Assembly: GCF_019754945.1 (NCBI RefSeq) | Contig: NZ_JAEUWU010000002.1 | Coordinates: 124,001-188,000, forward strand | Direction: 5' to 3' | From: Corynebacterium pseudokroppenstedtii | GTDB lineage: Bacteria > Actinomycetota > Actinomycetes > Mycobacteriales > Mycobacteriaceae | DNA: 64,000 nt | Part shown: positions 55,047 through 64,000 of the stretch, piece after piece | Layout of the letters: each line of letters begins with the position of its first letter | Position numbering within the stretch: position 1 is the first letter of the stretch | Translations under genes and position numbers: made by a program | The notes under the pieces: generated by a model | Seen by the model: the letters and a program-made list of their open reading frames with translations, nothing else | Told to the model about the DNA's origin: nothing | Databases searched by the model: none

Positions 55047-55492
55047 AGCGAGCGAACTCCGAAATACGATCGTGCGGACGGCTGGACCATACACATCACA
55101 GCGATGGCCAGAAGAACAGCGATGAGGGCAAGGACAAACCCGCCGACGTGGATAACGAAAGCCATGATATTAAGAGCAATTCCGCCGGCCGTCAATGCGA
55201 TCAGAACGACCCGGGCACGTCGGTTACCTGCCGACATGGGGGCGACGGCGAAACCAATGGCGCATCCCAGAAGAACATTGGCAATACCGACTATCCGCAT
55301 ATTCCGTTCCCACGCGTGAATGAAGTCAGAGTCCTCATGGCCGGTGTAGTGGGCGCTAGCTAAAATCAGGCCGGCCAGAACCATCAGCACCGCAGCGATA
55401 ATAAACACCCACCGGGCCGCTGTGACCACAGGTGGGCGTGGTTGACCTCCTGATGGGGAGGAGGATTCACTATCGGTGCTGGATATCGGCAT
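55037..55492 (-). CDS. four-helix membrane protein
   Basis: 151 residues: a Ser/Pro-rich start and four membrane helices (WVFIIAAVLMVLAGLILASA, NMRIVGIANVLLGCAIGFAVA, RRARVVLIALTAGGIALNIMAF, GGFVLALIAVLLAIAVMCMV). No family recognised. The end overlaps the start of the ATPase-like gene by 10 bases, so the two are coupled and may form a complex. Confidence 0.75.
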   Translation of the reverse strand: MPISSTDSESSSPSGGQPRPPVVTAARWVFIIAAVLMVLAGLILASAHYTGHEDSDFIHAWERNMRIVGIANVLLGCAIGFAVAPMSAGNRRARVVLIALTAGGIALNIMAFVIHVGGFVLALIAVLLAIAVMCMVQPSARSYFGVRSLWQ

Positions 55493-55538
55493 ACTTGTAC
55501 CTTACGTGCCGACGCCGTATCTGTACTATTTTCGGGCG

Positions 55539-56471
55539 CTACTTCCGGGCACTCTCATCGCCGGAGTCCCCAGTGCCATCCTTGGGGGACGATCCCCGGA
55601 GATAATCCGACGCTGGCGGCCGGGTAGAAAACCAAATTCCCACCGCCGACAACACGGCCGAAACAATGCCCAGAGATCCCGTTGCCCATACGAACATATT
55701 GGACCCGACGTCCGGCACCGCGAAGGCACCGCTCACGCCGTTCACAATCAGGTAGGCGGATCCCAGGATCAAGAGGAATCGCGTCCACTTCTTCCCCTTC
55801 ACGAATTGCCTGATCAGGAGAACCGCGACCAAGCTGGCCACAATGTAGAACACGGCGATCATCATCCCACTGACCGAGGCGATAGCCGAATTGCTGACAT
55901 CTTCCGTGGACATGCCATACATATCTTTAGCCTGTTTGATGGCAGTATCCAGTATCGACGGGTTCGCAATGACCTCAATCCCCGTCAGCACACCAAGAAT
56001 GGCCTGCAGGAGTGCGGTCCACATCCACGCTGTCCGTGCATCCTTCACATCTTGAGGTGGCTCGGGCTGTTTTTTCTTGTCGTCATTATTGTTCGACGAC
56101 GGAGGTCCGGTCACGGCCTGCGGTGCCACTCCGTATCCACGGTTCGCGTCGTCCGGGCTGTATCCGCCGGCCGCGTTATCGGGACCGTACCCGCGGTTGG
56201 AGTCTCCTGGGTTTTGTGCTCCTCCAGGAGCCGGGGTGCCTCCGGGGAGTGGATCACCACTAACACCTGGTTCTCCCGGGGCCGGTTCACCTAAGCCCGA
56301 CGATCCCGACTGCCCTGGTGTCGACGGCGGAGTGGGGTTCGGCTGCCCCGGCGTCGAACCTGGAGTCGGCCCCGATCCAGGTTGCGGCCCAGAACCCGGC
56401 GCGGGCGATGCGCCAGGGGTGGTTGCCATTCGCAGCGTCGGGGACAGATGTGTGTGCTCAGGTGAAGCCAT
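55539..56471 (-). CDS. proline/glycine-rich membrane protein
   Basis: 310 residues from the ATG at 56471, which has GGAGG just upstream. Residues ~1-125 are low-complexity Pro/Gly/Ser/Thr repeats of the type GSGPTPGSTPGQPNP; after a basic/acidic link come four membrane helices (TAWMWTALLQAILGVLTGI, IAVFYIVASLVAVLLI, RFLLILGSAYLIVNGVSGAF, GSLGIVSAVLSAVGIWF). Such proline-rich plus four-helix proteins are common beside haem genes in actinobacteria. Function unknown. Confidence 0.78.
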   Translation of the reverse strand: MASPEHTHLSPTLRMATTPGASPAPGSGPQPGSGPTPGSTPGQPNPTPPSTPGQSGSSGLGEPAPGEPGVSGDPLPGGTPAPGGAQNPGDSNRGYGPDNAAGGYSPDDANRGYGVAPQAVTGPPSSNNNDDKKKQPEPPQDVKDARTAWMWTALLQAILGVLTGIEVIANPSILDTAIKQAKDMYGMSTEDVSNSAIASVSGMMIAVFYIVASLVAVLLIRQFVKGKKWTRFLLILGSAYLIVNGVSGAFAVPDVGSNMFVWATGSLGIVSAVLSAVGIWFSTRPPASDYLRGSSPKDGTGDSGDESARK

Positions 56472-56545
56472 AAATACCTCCAATATGGGGCGGCAAACTA
56501 CCGCGACGGAGCATGGGGTGACGGTGTGCACGCAAACCGCGTAAC

Positions 56546-57595
56546 TTAGTTGTCCTTCAACCAGTGGGCTACTTCAGTGGCATAGTACGTGAAGATCATG
56601 TCCGCGCCGGCCCGTCGGATAGAGGTCAACGATTCAAGCACGATGCGTCGCCGATCAATCCACCCATTCTGCGCGGCGGCCTCGATCATGGAGTACTCAC
56701 CGCTGACCTGGTACGCAGCCACGGGGACCGGCGAAAAGTCCGCAACCTCGCGAACCACATCCAAGTACGCCATGGCCGGCTTAACCATCACCATGTCCGC
56801 ACCCTCGTCGATGTCCAGCTGCACCTCGAGCAACGATTCACGCCGATTCGCAGGATCCTGCTGGTAGGCCTTACGATCGCCCTGCAGTGAGCATCCCACG
56901 GCATCGCGGAACGGCCCGAAGAAGGCCGACGCATACTTCGCCGAGTACGCCATGATCGACACATCCTCGTAGCCAGCGTCGTCGAGCCCACGTCGGATCT
57001 CCGCGACCTGCCCATCCATCATCCCTGAGGGGCTGACAATATGCGCCCCCGCCTTGGCCTGCGATACCGCCATCTTCACATACAGCGGCACAGTCTTGTC
57101 ATTATTCACGACGACGGTCCCGTGCTTGTCTTCCGTCAGCACTCCGCAGTGCCCGTGGTCGGTGAATTCGTCCAGACAGGTATCGGCCATGACCAGGATG
57201 CTGTCGCCGAATTCCTTACGCACCGCGGCGATTCCGCGGTTGAGGACGCCGTCCGGGTTCCACGCCTCGGAGCCCTGGGCGTCTTTCTCCTCCTCGAGGG
57301 GGATGCCGAACAGGTCAACGCACCGCACGCCGGCGTCGCGGGCCTCGCGAACGGCGTCGATAAGAGAAGCCACCGTGTGCTGATACTGCCCCGGCATGGA
57401 GGGGATTTCTTCCGGCTTGTCAATGCCGTCGCGGACGAATAATACCTGGATCAGGTTGGCCGGATCTAAACGAGTCTCTGCAACGAAATCCCGCATCGTC
57501 GCCGACGTCCGCAAACGGCGGGGACGACGTTGAAGACCTAAGCTATCGCGGGATGGGCGGTTCGTGCTCTGAGAGGATTCGTTAGTTTGTGACAT
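56546..57595 (-). CDS. hemB: delta-aminolevulinic acid dehydratase (porphobilinogen synthase)
   Basis: 349 residues from the ATG at 57595. It condenses two 5-aminolevulinate molecules to porphobilinogen. [21 protein letters not shown] is the usual start. The zinc/magnesium loop reads [17 protein letters not shown], with two of the Cys/Asp ligand positions as Cys. The Schiff-base lysines are in [16 protein letters not shown] and [31 protein letters not shown] is conserved. It follows hemD by 35 bases in the operon. Confidence 0.96.
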   Translation of the reverse strand: MSQTNESSQSTNRPSRDSLGLQRRPRRLRTSATMRDFVAETRLDPANLIQVLFVRDGIDKPEEIPSMPGQYQHTVASLIDAVREARDAGVRCVDLFGIPLEEEKDAQGSEAWNPDGVLNRGIAAVRKEFGDSILVMADTCLDEFTDHGHCGVLTEDKHGTVVVNNDKTVPLYVKMAVSQAKAGAHIVSPSGMMDGQVAEIRRGLDDAGYEDVSIMAYSAKYASAFFGPFRDAVGCSLQGDRKAYQQDPANRRESLLEVQLDIDEGADMVMVKPAMAYLDVVREVADFSPVPVAAYQVSGEYSMIEAAAQNGWIDRRRIVLESLTSIRRAGADMIFTYYATEVAHWLKDN

Positions 57596-57630
57596 GCGCC
57601 CCAGGGTACTACGTGGTCCCGACACGCTAC

Positions 57631-59289
57631 TTACGAGGACTTTTTCTTCTTCCGCACTTTCCTCGGAGGCGGCAACTGCCCCGCCGCGCGCAAACCTGCC
57701 ACATATTCAGCCAGCGCATCCACAAGTTCAGGAACCCCGGCCTCTTCCGGCACGACGTCAACGCGCAAACCACATTCCTTCGCAGTCGCTGCCGCCATCG
57801 GGCCAATGCACGCAATAATCGTGCGCTGGTGGGGTTTCCCAGCAATGCCAACAAGGTTCTTCACCGTCGACGATGACGTGAAGCACACCGCGTCAAACCC
57901 GCCGGACTTAATCATGTGGCGGATGTCAGCGCTGGGCGGAGCCGCGCGAACGGTACGGTAAGCCACGACATCGTCCACGTCCCAGCCCAGGTCGATGAGG
58001 CCGTCAACCAGAACGTCGGTGGCGATATCCGCACGGGGAAGGAAAACCCTGTTCACGGGGTCAATGTCGGCATCATAGGGCGGGAAAACATCTACGAGAC
58101 CCGACGCGGAACGGGCATTGGCCGGCGGCATGAGCTCGGGATTAATTCCCAGGTCCGTCACGGCTTTGGCCGTTTTCTTCCCGACGGTTGCGATGCTCAC
58201 CCCAGCGAAGGCGCGGGCGTCGAGGCCGATCGCGGTCAGTTTTTCCCACACCGCTTTCACCGCGTTCACCGAGGTGAAGACGATCCACTGGTAGCGCCCG
58301 TCAACCAAGCCTTTGATGGCACGTTCCATTTGCGCCGGGCTGCGCGGGGGCTCCACAGAGATCGTCGGCACTTCCCACGGGATCGCGCCATGTTGAGCCA
58401 AGCGGGTGCTCATCGGCCCTGCCTGCGACTTCGCGCGGGGCACCAACACCGACCAGCCGTACAGAGCCCGGTTTTCCCACCACGAATACTTGTTACGCGC
58501 ACCGACCTCAACGCCAATGGTAACCACCAAATGACCTGGCAGATCACCCTCACACGATGTCAACGTGCCCAAGGTGACGTCGTAGGTTTTCTGCAAACGC
58601 GTAGTGCCATTTACCGTCACGGTGGCCGGCGTACTTTCGGGCAGACCGCGATCCACCAGTCGAGACTCGATGACAGGAAGGTCCTGCGCCTCCGCCTGAA
58701 GAACCAGCGGCTGGGGTGCCTGGGCGAGCCGATCCCACGTCGCGGTATCGTCGCTACCCGTCACATCCGTTTCGGTAAAACTCGAACCAACGGCAATTCC
58801 AGCGAATGACGGAACCGTCGAGGGAACGGACATTCCCGGAACAACCTGGAAATCGGCATCATGAGCAGCGACAGCACTAATTTCTGCTAAGACGGAAGTG
58901 TTACCCAATGGGTTGCCCGCGACCAGGCGAATAACGTCGGTACCCGTGGCAGCCTGAGCCAACATGGCATCGGCCGTCGCCTGCGGGTCACCCTCGGGGC
59001 TGCGAATATTCGCCGCCGTCGGGGGTGGTGGGGGCGTTGGCCGTCGGCGGGACCCTTTTGCTTTCGCTTCCTCCACCATCCGGGCGAACTCTTGCTCGGC
59101 TTCCTCTATTTTCTCGCGCGGGACGGGGACATCGTGCCCCACGAGGCGGCAAATAGATTCACCGACGCCGTCATCCACCCATGCGTCCGCAATAGATGTC
59201 AGAACTTCTCGTGCGCGCACCGTTAAGAGGTCAGGGTTACCGGGGCCGGCACCGACGAACAGGATGCGCCCTGGAGTCGAGTTGGTCAT
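57631..59289 (-). CDS. hemD: fused uroporphyrinogen-III methyltransferase-like / uroporphyrinogen-III synthase
   Basis: 552 residues. The N-terminal ~255 residues follow the SAM-dependent precorrin-2 methyltransferase fold ([50 protein letters not shown]). However, the usual GDP in the motif is GNP here, and a Pro-rich insertion follows residue 85. The C-terminal part is HemD ([60 protein letters not shown]), which closes the tetrapyrrole ring. This CobA-HemD fusion is normal in actinobacteria. The end is a Lys-rich tail. Confidence 0.93.
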   Translation of the reverse strand: MTNSTPGRILFVGAGPGNPDLLTVRAREVLTSIADAWVDDGVGESICRLVGHDVPVPREKIEEAEQEFARMVEEAKAKGSRRRPTPPPPPTAANIRSPEGDPQATADAMLAQAATGTDVIRLVAGNPLGNTSVLAEISAVAAHDADFQVVPGMSVPSTVPSFAGIAVGSSFTETDVTGSDDTATWDRLAQAPQPLVLQAEAQDLPVIESRLVDRGLPESTPATVTVNGTTRLQKTYDVTLGTLTSCEGDLPGHLVVTIGVEVGARNKYSWWENRALYGWSVLVPRAKSQAGPMSTRLAQHGAIPWEVPTISVEPPRSPAQMERAIKGLVDGRYQWIVFTSVNAVKAVWEKLTAIGLDARAFAGVSIATVGKKTAKAVTDLGINPELMPPANARSASGLVDVFPPYDADIDPVNRVFLPRADIATDVLVDGLIDLGWDVDDVVAYRTVRAAPPSADIRHMIKSGGFDAVCFTSSSTVKNLVGIAGKPHQRTIIACIGPMAAATAKECGLRVDVVPEEAGVPELVDALAEYVAGLRAAGQLPPPRKVRKKKKSS

Positions 59290-59439
59290 GGAGATCCTTT
59301 AAAGCGGGGTCGAACCGCGGCTAATTTTGACTAAAAGAGAATAAATCCTACTACGTGCTCAATCCAAAACGACGACACCCTCCGACATCACAGACAGGGG
59401 TTAGTATCCGGCCGACGGAGGGCCCCCACACCGGCGCAC

Positions 59440-60327
59440 TCACATCAAATCCATCGCGCCATGCGCCCGCAAATACTCCGCTGCTTGGTGGCCAATGTCC
59501 TCGGTTGGTTCGCCTTCGGAACTCCACGTCACACGCTTGGAACCGTCCACCGCGAACACGCCCGCGCGGAACGAATCCTCCGTCGCGTAGGCACCCACGG
59601 GAGCGGTGCACCCCGCGTTCAACGAGGCCAGCACCGCACGCTCCGCGATAGCCCGACGGTGCGACATCTCGTGATCAAGCACACGAATCGCATACAGAGC
59701 TTCCTCGGAACAATTCTCGTTCCCCTCAGCGACGGCCTCCACCGCCAGCGCACCCTGCGCCGGAGCAGGTAGCACCGTGTCCACGTCCAGCGTTTCCGTC
59801 GCCTCTCCCAGGCGACCAAGACGTTCCACACCGGCACGCGCCAGGATCACCGCGTCCAGGTCTTTCTCTAACCGCCCGATACGCGTATCGACGTTGCCGC
59901 GGATGGGTACGACGGTGCAGTCCGGCCTCAGCGCTCGGACCTGCCCCATGCGCCGCGGGGCACCGGTCCCAATCGTCGACCCAGCCGGCAAGTCCGCCAG
60001 CGGAATTCTGTCGCGGGAGAACACCACGTCACGGGCGTCGACCCTGGGCGGAACGGCCAAACGAAAACGCGGGTCAGGTGCCGTCGGCAAGTCTTTAAAA
60101 GAATGCACAGCCAACGAGCACTCACCCGCGGCAAGTGCCGTGCGGAGTGTCTGCGTGAACACTCCAACACCGATCCGTGCAACAGGAGTACCAGCACCCT
60201 GTGACGCGTCCCCCGGTGTATGAACTGTGAATAGTTCAGCTTCTAATCCGGCGGAAATCAGCGCGTCCCGGACGTGCCCAGCTTGGGTTAATGCAAGCGC
60301 GGAACCCCTGGTGCCAATACGAATCAT
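59440..60327 (-). CDS. hemC: porphobilinogen deaminase (hydroxymethylbilane synthase)
   Basis: 295 residues. IRIGTRGSALALTQAGHVRDAL is the family start; SLAVHSFKDLPT, IGTGAPRRMGQVRALRPD and the dipyrromethane-attaching cysteine in NAGCTAPVGAYA are present. It polymerises four porphobilinogens. Its start overlaps the hemA stop by four bases, so the pair is translationally coupled. About 150 gene-free bases separate it from hemD. Confidence 0.96.
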   Translation of the reverse strand: MIRIGTRGSALALTQAGHVRDALISAGLEAELFTVHTPGDASQGAGTPVARIGVGVFTQTLRTALAAGECSLAVHSFKDLPTAPDPRFRLAVPPRVDARDVVFSRDRIPLADLPAGSTIGTGAPRRMGQVRALRPDCTVVPIRGNVDTRIGRLEKDLDAVILARAGVERLGRLGEATETLDVDTVLPAPAQGALAVEAVAEGNENCSEEALYAIRVLDHEMSHRRAIAERAVLASLNAGCTAPVGAYATEDSFRAGVFAVDGSKRVTWSSEGEPTEDIGHQAAEYLRAHGAMDLM

Positions 60328-61862
60328 GAATGCCCTTTCTTCACATCCGATCCATCATGTCGAAGCCCCATGATCGCGCCCATACCGCGAGGGTCGGCCG
60401 GATCAGGCAAGGCCATAGGAACAGCGTAGTTGGTCAATGAAGAATCTGGTTGCGGCACAGAGGGCTCGGGCCGTCCTTCGGCTGCCGACGGGTACTCCAC
60501 ATCGTCCAGTCCGAACAAGTCCCGGATCGCATCTGAGTAGGTCATATCGGTGTGGCCAGCCAGTTTCTTGAGCTGGACTGTCGGCGTGTGCATGAGCTTA
60601 TCCACCACACGCTTCATGGCGCTGTGGACTTCTTTGCGTTCCTTCTCGCTCAGGTCCGGGGTGCGGGAATCGATCCGGTCCAGCTCACTGCGCAAAATTT
60701 CCGCACCGCGACGACGCAACGCCTTGACCGTCGGCACAACATCTTGGCTACGAATGCGCTCGACATACGACCGCAGTTCCTCAGCGACGATGGACCGTGC
60801 GAGTGCAGCCGCATCATCAGAGACGGCGCTGGGCTGGGCGCTTTCTGGCAGTCCCTGGTTGTGCTTGACGACGTCGCTCTGGTCCTCGAGGGCAGCACGG
60901 CGCTCTTTCTGCATCGTGTCGATATTCAACACGGTCACGCCGGGGCGAGGAGCGCACACGACGTCGCGCGGAAGAGACAAATCGCAAATGACGAGGTCAG
61001 CGGAGGTTTCAGAGGAAGCGCCGTGATGCTGTTCCGCGCGAGCCGCGAGTGCCTGGTCGACCATCGGAGTATCAACCAACGGATCCAAGGCTCCGGTAGC
61101 GGTGACGACGATATCCGCGCGAGACATCTCTGTCACAAGGTCGGATAGATCAGTGGCATCTGCGGACACGCCTACCTCGCGGGCGTGGGACGCCACATTT
61201 TGCGCGCGACCGAGCGTGCGGTTAGCAATAGTCATCGACGCGCCGAGACGGCCAAGATGCGTCGACGCCAACGAGGCCATCGCACCGGCCCCCACTACGA
61301 GCGCGTGACGGCCGTCGAGGTTGTCAACCCCCATCGCGTCCAGGGCCTGACGAACGGCGAAGGACACCATCGACGGGCCTTCGTCGTCAATATCGGTTTC
61401 GGCATGAACGCGCTTGCCTGTGCGCAGCGCACGATGTGCCAATTCATGCAGGCCGTGCCCAATAGTGCCATCCTCTGTGGCGCTCGCGTACGCATCGCGA
61501 ATCTGGCCGATGATCTGCTGTTCCCCCACAACCATCGAGTCCAAGCCGGCAGCAACGCGGAGCATGTGCTCCACCGCGGACTCGGCGTACCGCACATATA
61601 AGTGCGGGAACAGTTCCGACACCGACGCGCCCGAATACCGCGAAATGGTATCGACGATGTGCTCCACCGTGGGGTGGAAACCCTCACACACCACGTAGAA
61701 CTCTGTGCGGTTGCACGTGGAAACGATCAATGCCTCAGAAATAAACGGCTCAGTCAGAAGGTCCGCCGCCACCTTAGGGCGGTCCTCCGCACTTACCGTA
61801 GCCCGCTCCAACAAGGAAACAGGTGCACATCGATACGACATACCTACGAGCACAATGCTCAC
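60324..61862 (-). CDS. hemA: glutamyl-tRNA reductase
   Basis: 512 residues. First enzyme of the C5 haem route; it reduces Glu-tRNA(Glu) to glutamate-1-semialdehyde. The catalytic cysteine is in LIVSTCNRTEFYVV, then GLDSMVVGEQQIIGQIRDAY, the NADPH-binding ALVVGAGAMASLASTHL and NRTLGRAQ. The C-terminal dimerisation helix part carries acidic/Ser-rich insertions. The GTG at 61862 has GAGGAGG upstream. It heads the hemA-hemC unit. Confidence 0.96.
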   Translation of the reverse strand: MSIVLVGMSYRCAPVSLLERATVSAEDRPKVAADLLTEPFISEALIVSTCNRTEFYVVCEGFHPTVEHIVDTISRYSGASVSELFPHLYVRYAESAVEHMLRVAAGLDSMVVGEQQIIGQIRDAYASATEDGTIGHGLHELAHRALRTGKRVHAETDIDDEGPSMVSFAVRQALDAMGVDNLDGRHALVVGAGAMASLASTHLGRLGASMTIANRTLGRAQNVASHAREVGVSADATDLSDLVTEMSRADIVVTATGALDPLVDTPMVDQALAARAEQHHGASSETSADLVICDLSLPRDVVCAPRPGVTVLNIDTMQKERRAALEDQSDVVKHNQGLPESAQPSAVSDDAAALARSIVAEELRSYVERIRSQDVVPTVKALRRRGAEILRSELDRIDSRTPDLSEKERKEVHSAMKRVVDKLMHTPTVQLKKLAGHTDMTYSDAIRDLFGLDDVEYPSAAEGRPEPSVPQPDSSLTNYAVPMALPDPADPRGMGAIMGLRHDGSDVKKGHS

Positions 61863-62323
61863 GAAAGAACCTCCTCGCAGGGGATCCCCGCTCTTCTCTG
61901 TGCGGGTGCCGGACTGTCCACCAGCGCAGAAGTCACCGGAAGGGTCGTCATCCTTACGGAACTCTCTGAGCTAGCTGAGCGCCCCACTCGGCCCGTTCGA
62001 CAGGCCAACCGGGGCACCCCGGGAGTCTCTACTAGCAGCTGTAGTAACAGGGGTAACACAACTGATCCCACATATTCGATTAAACACCGTATCCGCTTTG
62101 CCCCTTCCATGACAAAGAAAGCGGTTATTTACGGCGTGTGGGCCACACATGAGGGGGTAAACGACCAGATTTTGGAGGTATTCCACAACAATTCGGGCAA
62201 CCCCGGTAAGGACAGGCAAAAGTTTCATAAAACCGATCCCGGTCAGGTGGCACTACGCATTGCCGACGGCGGTCACGCCCGACGTTATTCACGCCCGACG
62301 TCCTTTACCTCCGACAGCACCCC
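61863..62323. other. intergenic region upstream of hemA
   Basis: About 460 bases without a supported gene. It should hold the hemA promoter and any haem or iron control site, but I could not fix a -35/-10 pair. A short palindrome TGTGGGCCACA lies at about 62138-62148. Confidence 0.4.
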
Positions 62324-62560
62324 TCACGACTCCAGGGCGTCGATGAGGTCCTCGTCGTCGATTTCCCAACAGGCGATTTCGTCGTCGTCGACAAGAACGA
62401 CGGGAACACGATCCCCGAATTCCATGGCCAAGCTGGTGTCGGAGTCAACGTCCGTGACCACGAACTCGGCACCCCAGCGTTGGCAGATCGGGCGAATCTG
62501 CTCCGCAACTCGTCGGCACGATCCGCATGATTGCCTCACCATCAGCTCAACCTGATGCAT
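62324..62560 (-). CDS. glutaredoxin-like (DUF836) protein
   Basis: 78 residues. VELMVRQSCGSCRRVAEQIRP carries a CxxC pair at the start of the first helix, and DRVPVVLVDDDEIACWEIDDEDL the cis-proline (VPV) and final strand of a minimal thioredoxin fold. It is a short glutaredoxin-like protein typical of this place upstream of hemA. The ATG at 62560 has GGATAGG upstream; a GTG two codons earlier is possible. Confidence 0.88.
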   Translation of the reverse strand: MHQVELMVRQSCGSCRRVAEQIRPICQRWGAEFVVTDVDSDTSLAMEFGDRVPVVLVDDDEIACWEIDDEDLIDALES

Positions 62561-62675
62561 ATACACCTATCCTCAGATACGACAAAAGCCGGCCCCGGAG
62601 GCGAAGATCCGTGCAGCCACGGTTCCACCTCACCCGACAGGTCGGCTTTGGCGAGAGCTCCTCACGGAGCCCGGT

Positions 62676-62777
62676 TTACTTACCGAGCTTCCTACGCTGA
62701 ACGCGGGTGCGGCGCAGAAGCTTGCGGTGCTTCTTCTTGGACATACGCTTGCGGCGCTTCTTAATGACAGAACCCAT
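62676..62777 (-). CDS. small ribosomal subunit protein bS22 (AURKAIP1/COX24 domain)
   Basis: 33 residues, extremely basic: [20 protein letters not shown] and then [13 protein letters not shown]. This is the short actinobacterial protein found bound to 16S rRNA and named bS22, missed by most length cut-offs. AAAGGA precedes the ATG. It stands alone between the glutaredoxin-like and DNA-binding protein genes. Confidence 0.93.
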
Positions 62778-62930
62778 GAGGAATCCTTTATCGATAGTGA
62801 ACAGTTTCTCGCCTACGCACGAGGCAGACACGAATGGCCACCACTCTACCGGCCACGACGTGCTAAAACCAAAAGTGAAACGTAGGGCGTATCTGCCACG
62901 CAGTGTCCGTCACAGACAAAGTCGCTGGTG

Positions 62931-62957
62931 GGGGTGAGACTTTTCTAGCCTCACCCC
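62931..62957 (-). terminator. hairpin after the small DNA-binding protein gene
   Basis: 8-bp stem GGGGTGAG / CTCACCCC with an 11-base loop, about 28 bases after the stop. There is no clear T-tract. Confidence 0.5.
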
Positions 62958-62985
62958 GCGCAACCAACGAGTAGATCGCGTGCGA

Positions 62986-63177
62986 CTAGATCGCTTTGTA
63001 GTGCGACTCTTTAAGGTACTCATCCACCGCAGACTCGTGCACCCGGAAGGAACGCCCTACGCGAACAGCCGGAAGCTCACCGGCGTGGACCAGGCGGTAC
63101 ACGGTCATCTTGGAGACTCGCATAATGTCTGCAACTTCAGCGACCGTCAGAAACGATCCGTTTTCTGCATGGCTCAT
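62986..63177 (-). CDS. MerR/excisionase-type DNA-binding protein (BldC-like)
   Basis: 63 residues from the ATG at 63177. Nearly the whole protein is one winged helix-turn-helix: FLTVAEVADIMRVSKMTVYRLVHAGELPAVRVGRSFRVHESAVDEYL. Such one-domain proteins include excisionases and the developmental regulator BldC. As no integrase or phage gene is near, and this gene is regularly found by proC and hemA in corynebacteria, a regulatory role is likelier than excision. Confidence 0.9.
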   Translation of the reverse strand: MSHAENGSFLTVAEVADIMRVSKMTVYRLVHAGELPAVRVGRSFRVHESAVDEYLKESHYKAI

Positions 63178-63438
63178 ACTCAGTTTTCTACCTTTCGGCA
63201 CGCCGCGCTGCAGGCTTCCCCTCCCGCAGGGTGACACGCACGTGCTTAGACCAGCTTAGCGTGAATGATGTGTCATAGCGATTATAGGGGGACACAACGT
63301 GTTAATTGTGCAGTTAAGAACACCTATGGAACCGATGAGAACCCATGAGCATCATGGGACAAGTGTGAAACAAAGCAACGCAATTGGATTACTTCTGGAT
63401 TGCTTCACGCCCCTAACTCTCACCGTTGAGTTGTCGTC

Positions 63439-64000
63439 TTAGTTATCGCCCGAATTATCCGATTTCGACGCCGGCTTCCCCAATTCCTCAGACTTCTTCG
63501 CGCAGGCTTCCATCGCCCGGTAAAAGGCGGTGCGCAAGCCGTTCTCGTCGAGGGCGCGGGTCGCTGCACTCGTCGTCCCACCTGGCGACGACACATTCGC
63601 GCGGAGCTGTACAGGGTCGGCCCCTTCCTGCGTGGCCATCGTCGACGCGCCCAGTGCAGTTTGCGAAGCCAACTCCTTAGCTAGTTCGCGGGGCAGCCCC
63701 AGATTGACGCCGGCATCCGTCATGGCTTCCAGAACGAGGAAGAAATAGGCCGGGCCTGATCCGGACACAGCGGTCGCCGCGTCCATTTGCGATTCTTTGA
63801 CTTCCGCGGTGTAGCCCAACAGCCCGAGCAGCTCAGAGACTGTTGCCAGTTGCTCGTCAGAGACGAAGCGGCCCCGCGCGATCACGTTGACACCCTTGCC
63901 CACGAGCATCGGGGTGTTGGGCATCACGCGCACAATGGCCGTCCCCGCGGAGGCGATCCCTTCCAGCGAGGACAATGTGATTCCTGCGGCCATGGACACC
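63439..64000 (-). CDS. proC: pyrroline-5-carboxylate reductase (3' part, runs off the window)
   Basis: The C-terminal ~186 residues. [21 protein letters not shown] is the end of the dinucleotide-binding domain, and [45 protein letters not shown] with [24 protein letters not shown] is the conserved dimerisation domain (P5CR signature). It makes proline from pyrroline-5-carboxylate with NADPH. The 5' end lies beyond the window. Confidence 0.95.
   Translation of the reverse strand, partial: VSMAAGITLSSLEGIASAGTAIVRVMPNTPMLVGKGVNVIARGRFVSDEQLATVSELLGLLGYTAEVKESQMDAATAVSGSGPAYFFLVLEAMTDAGVNLGLPRELAKELASQTALGASTMATQEGADPVQLRANVSSPGGTTSAATRALDENGLRTAFYRAMEACAKKSEELGKPASKSDNSGDN

Noticed and set aside
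62986..63177. Prophage excisionase
   Set aside because: The fold fits, but there is no integrase, attachment repeat or phage gene nearby, and the gene has the neighbourhood of a conserved core gene.

Overview
The window looks like chromosomal DNA from a Corynebacterium or close relative. It is high-G+C, and it carries the rpoB / rplJ-rplL / rplK-rplA / nusG-secE block, a menaquinone cluster with the mannosyltransferase gene mgtA beside menG, the haem cluster hemA-hemC-hemD-hemB, and the System II cytochrome c block resA-ccdA-resB-ccsB. A lipophilic species of the C. kroppenstedtii type is a guess only.

Layout. 1-2.9 kb: 5' part of rpoB, then rplL and rplJ with a leader hairpin, all on the minus strand. 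3-20.4 kb: an accessory region lying between rplJ and rplA, genes that are normally close neighbours. Its core (4.1-18.4 kb) is a sialic acid utilisation island: a GntR-type regulator, nanE, nanK, nagA, nagB, nanA, a two-LamG sialidase with no signal peptide, an MFS (NanT-like) transporter, a DUF4862 protein and a second, sodium-symporter-type transporter. Four promoters in the island share a palindromic motif close to TGTCRGAYRTCYGACA, so the island reads as one regulon: sialidase releases sialic acid, two transporters import it, NanA/NanK/NanE convert it to GlcNAc-6-P, and NagA/NagB feed fructose-6-P to glycolysis. The edge of the island (18.8-20 kb) holds decayed genes, including a secreted bacteriocin-like gene broken by two one-base homopolymer insertions next to a small membrane protein that could be its immunity partner.

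20.5-24.6 kb: rplA, rplK, nusG, secE and tRNAs for Trp, Met, Thr and Tyr. 24.7-39.3 kb: menaquinone biosynthesis (polyprenyl diphosphate synthase, menG, menD, menC, menB, menE, menA) interleaved with mgtA, pitA and small conserved actinobacterial genes. 39.4-44.5 kb: rmlC, an MFS exporter gene with one amber codon preceded by a tiny overlapping ORF, rmlB, and a dicarboxylate/amino-acid:cation symporter. 45-50.4 kb: cytochrome c maturation and a histidine phosphatase. 50.4-61.9 kb: haem biosynthesis, with hemL in frame behind an RNase HI domain and a large P-type ATPase-like protein that lacks the phosphorylated aspartate. 62.3-64 kb: a glutaredoxin-like protein, ribosomal protein bS22, a small MerR/excisionase-type DNA-binding protein and the 3' part of proC.

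Patterns that cut across genes: a decamer CGTCGGCAAG occurs at least 15 times on both strands and in several reading frames; a nested palindromic repeat of about 90-125 bp occurs in three intergenic regions; and several genes appear to start within a few bases of a -10 box, as leaderless transcripts do.
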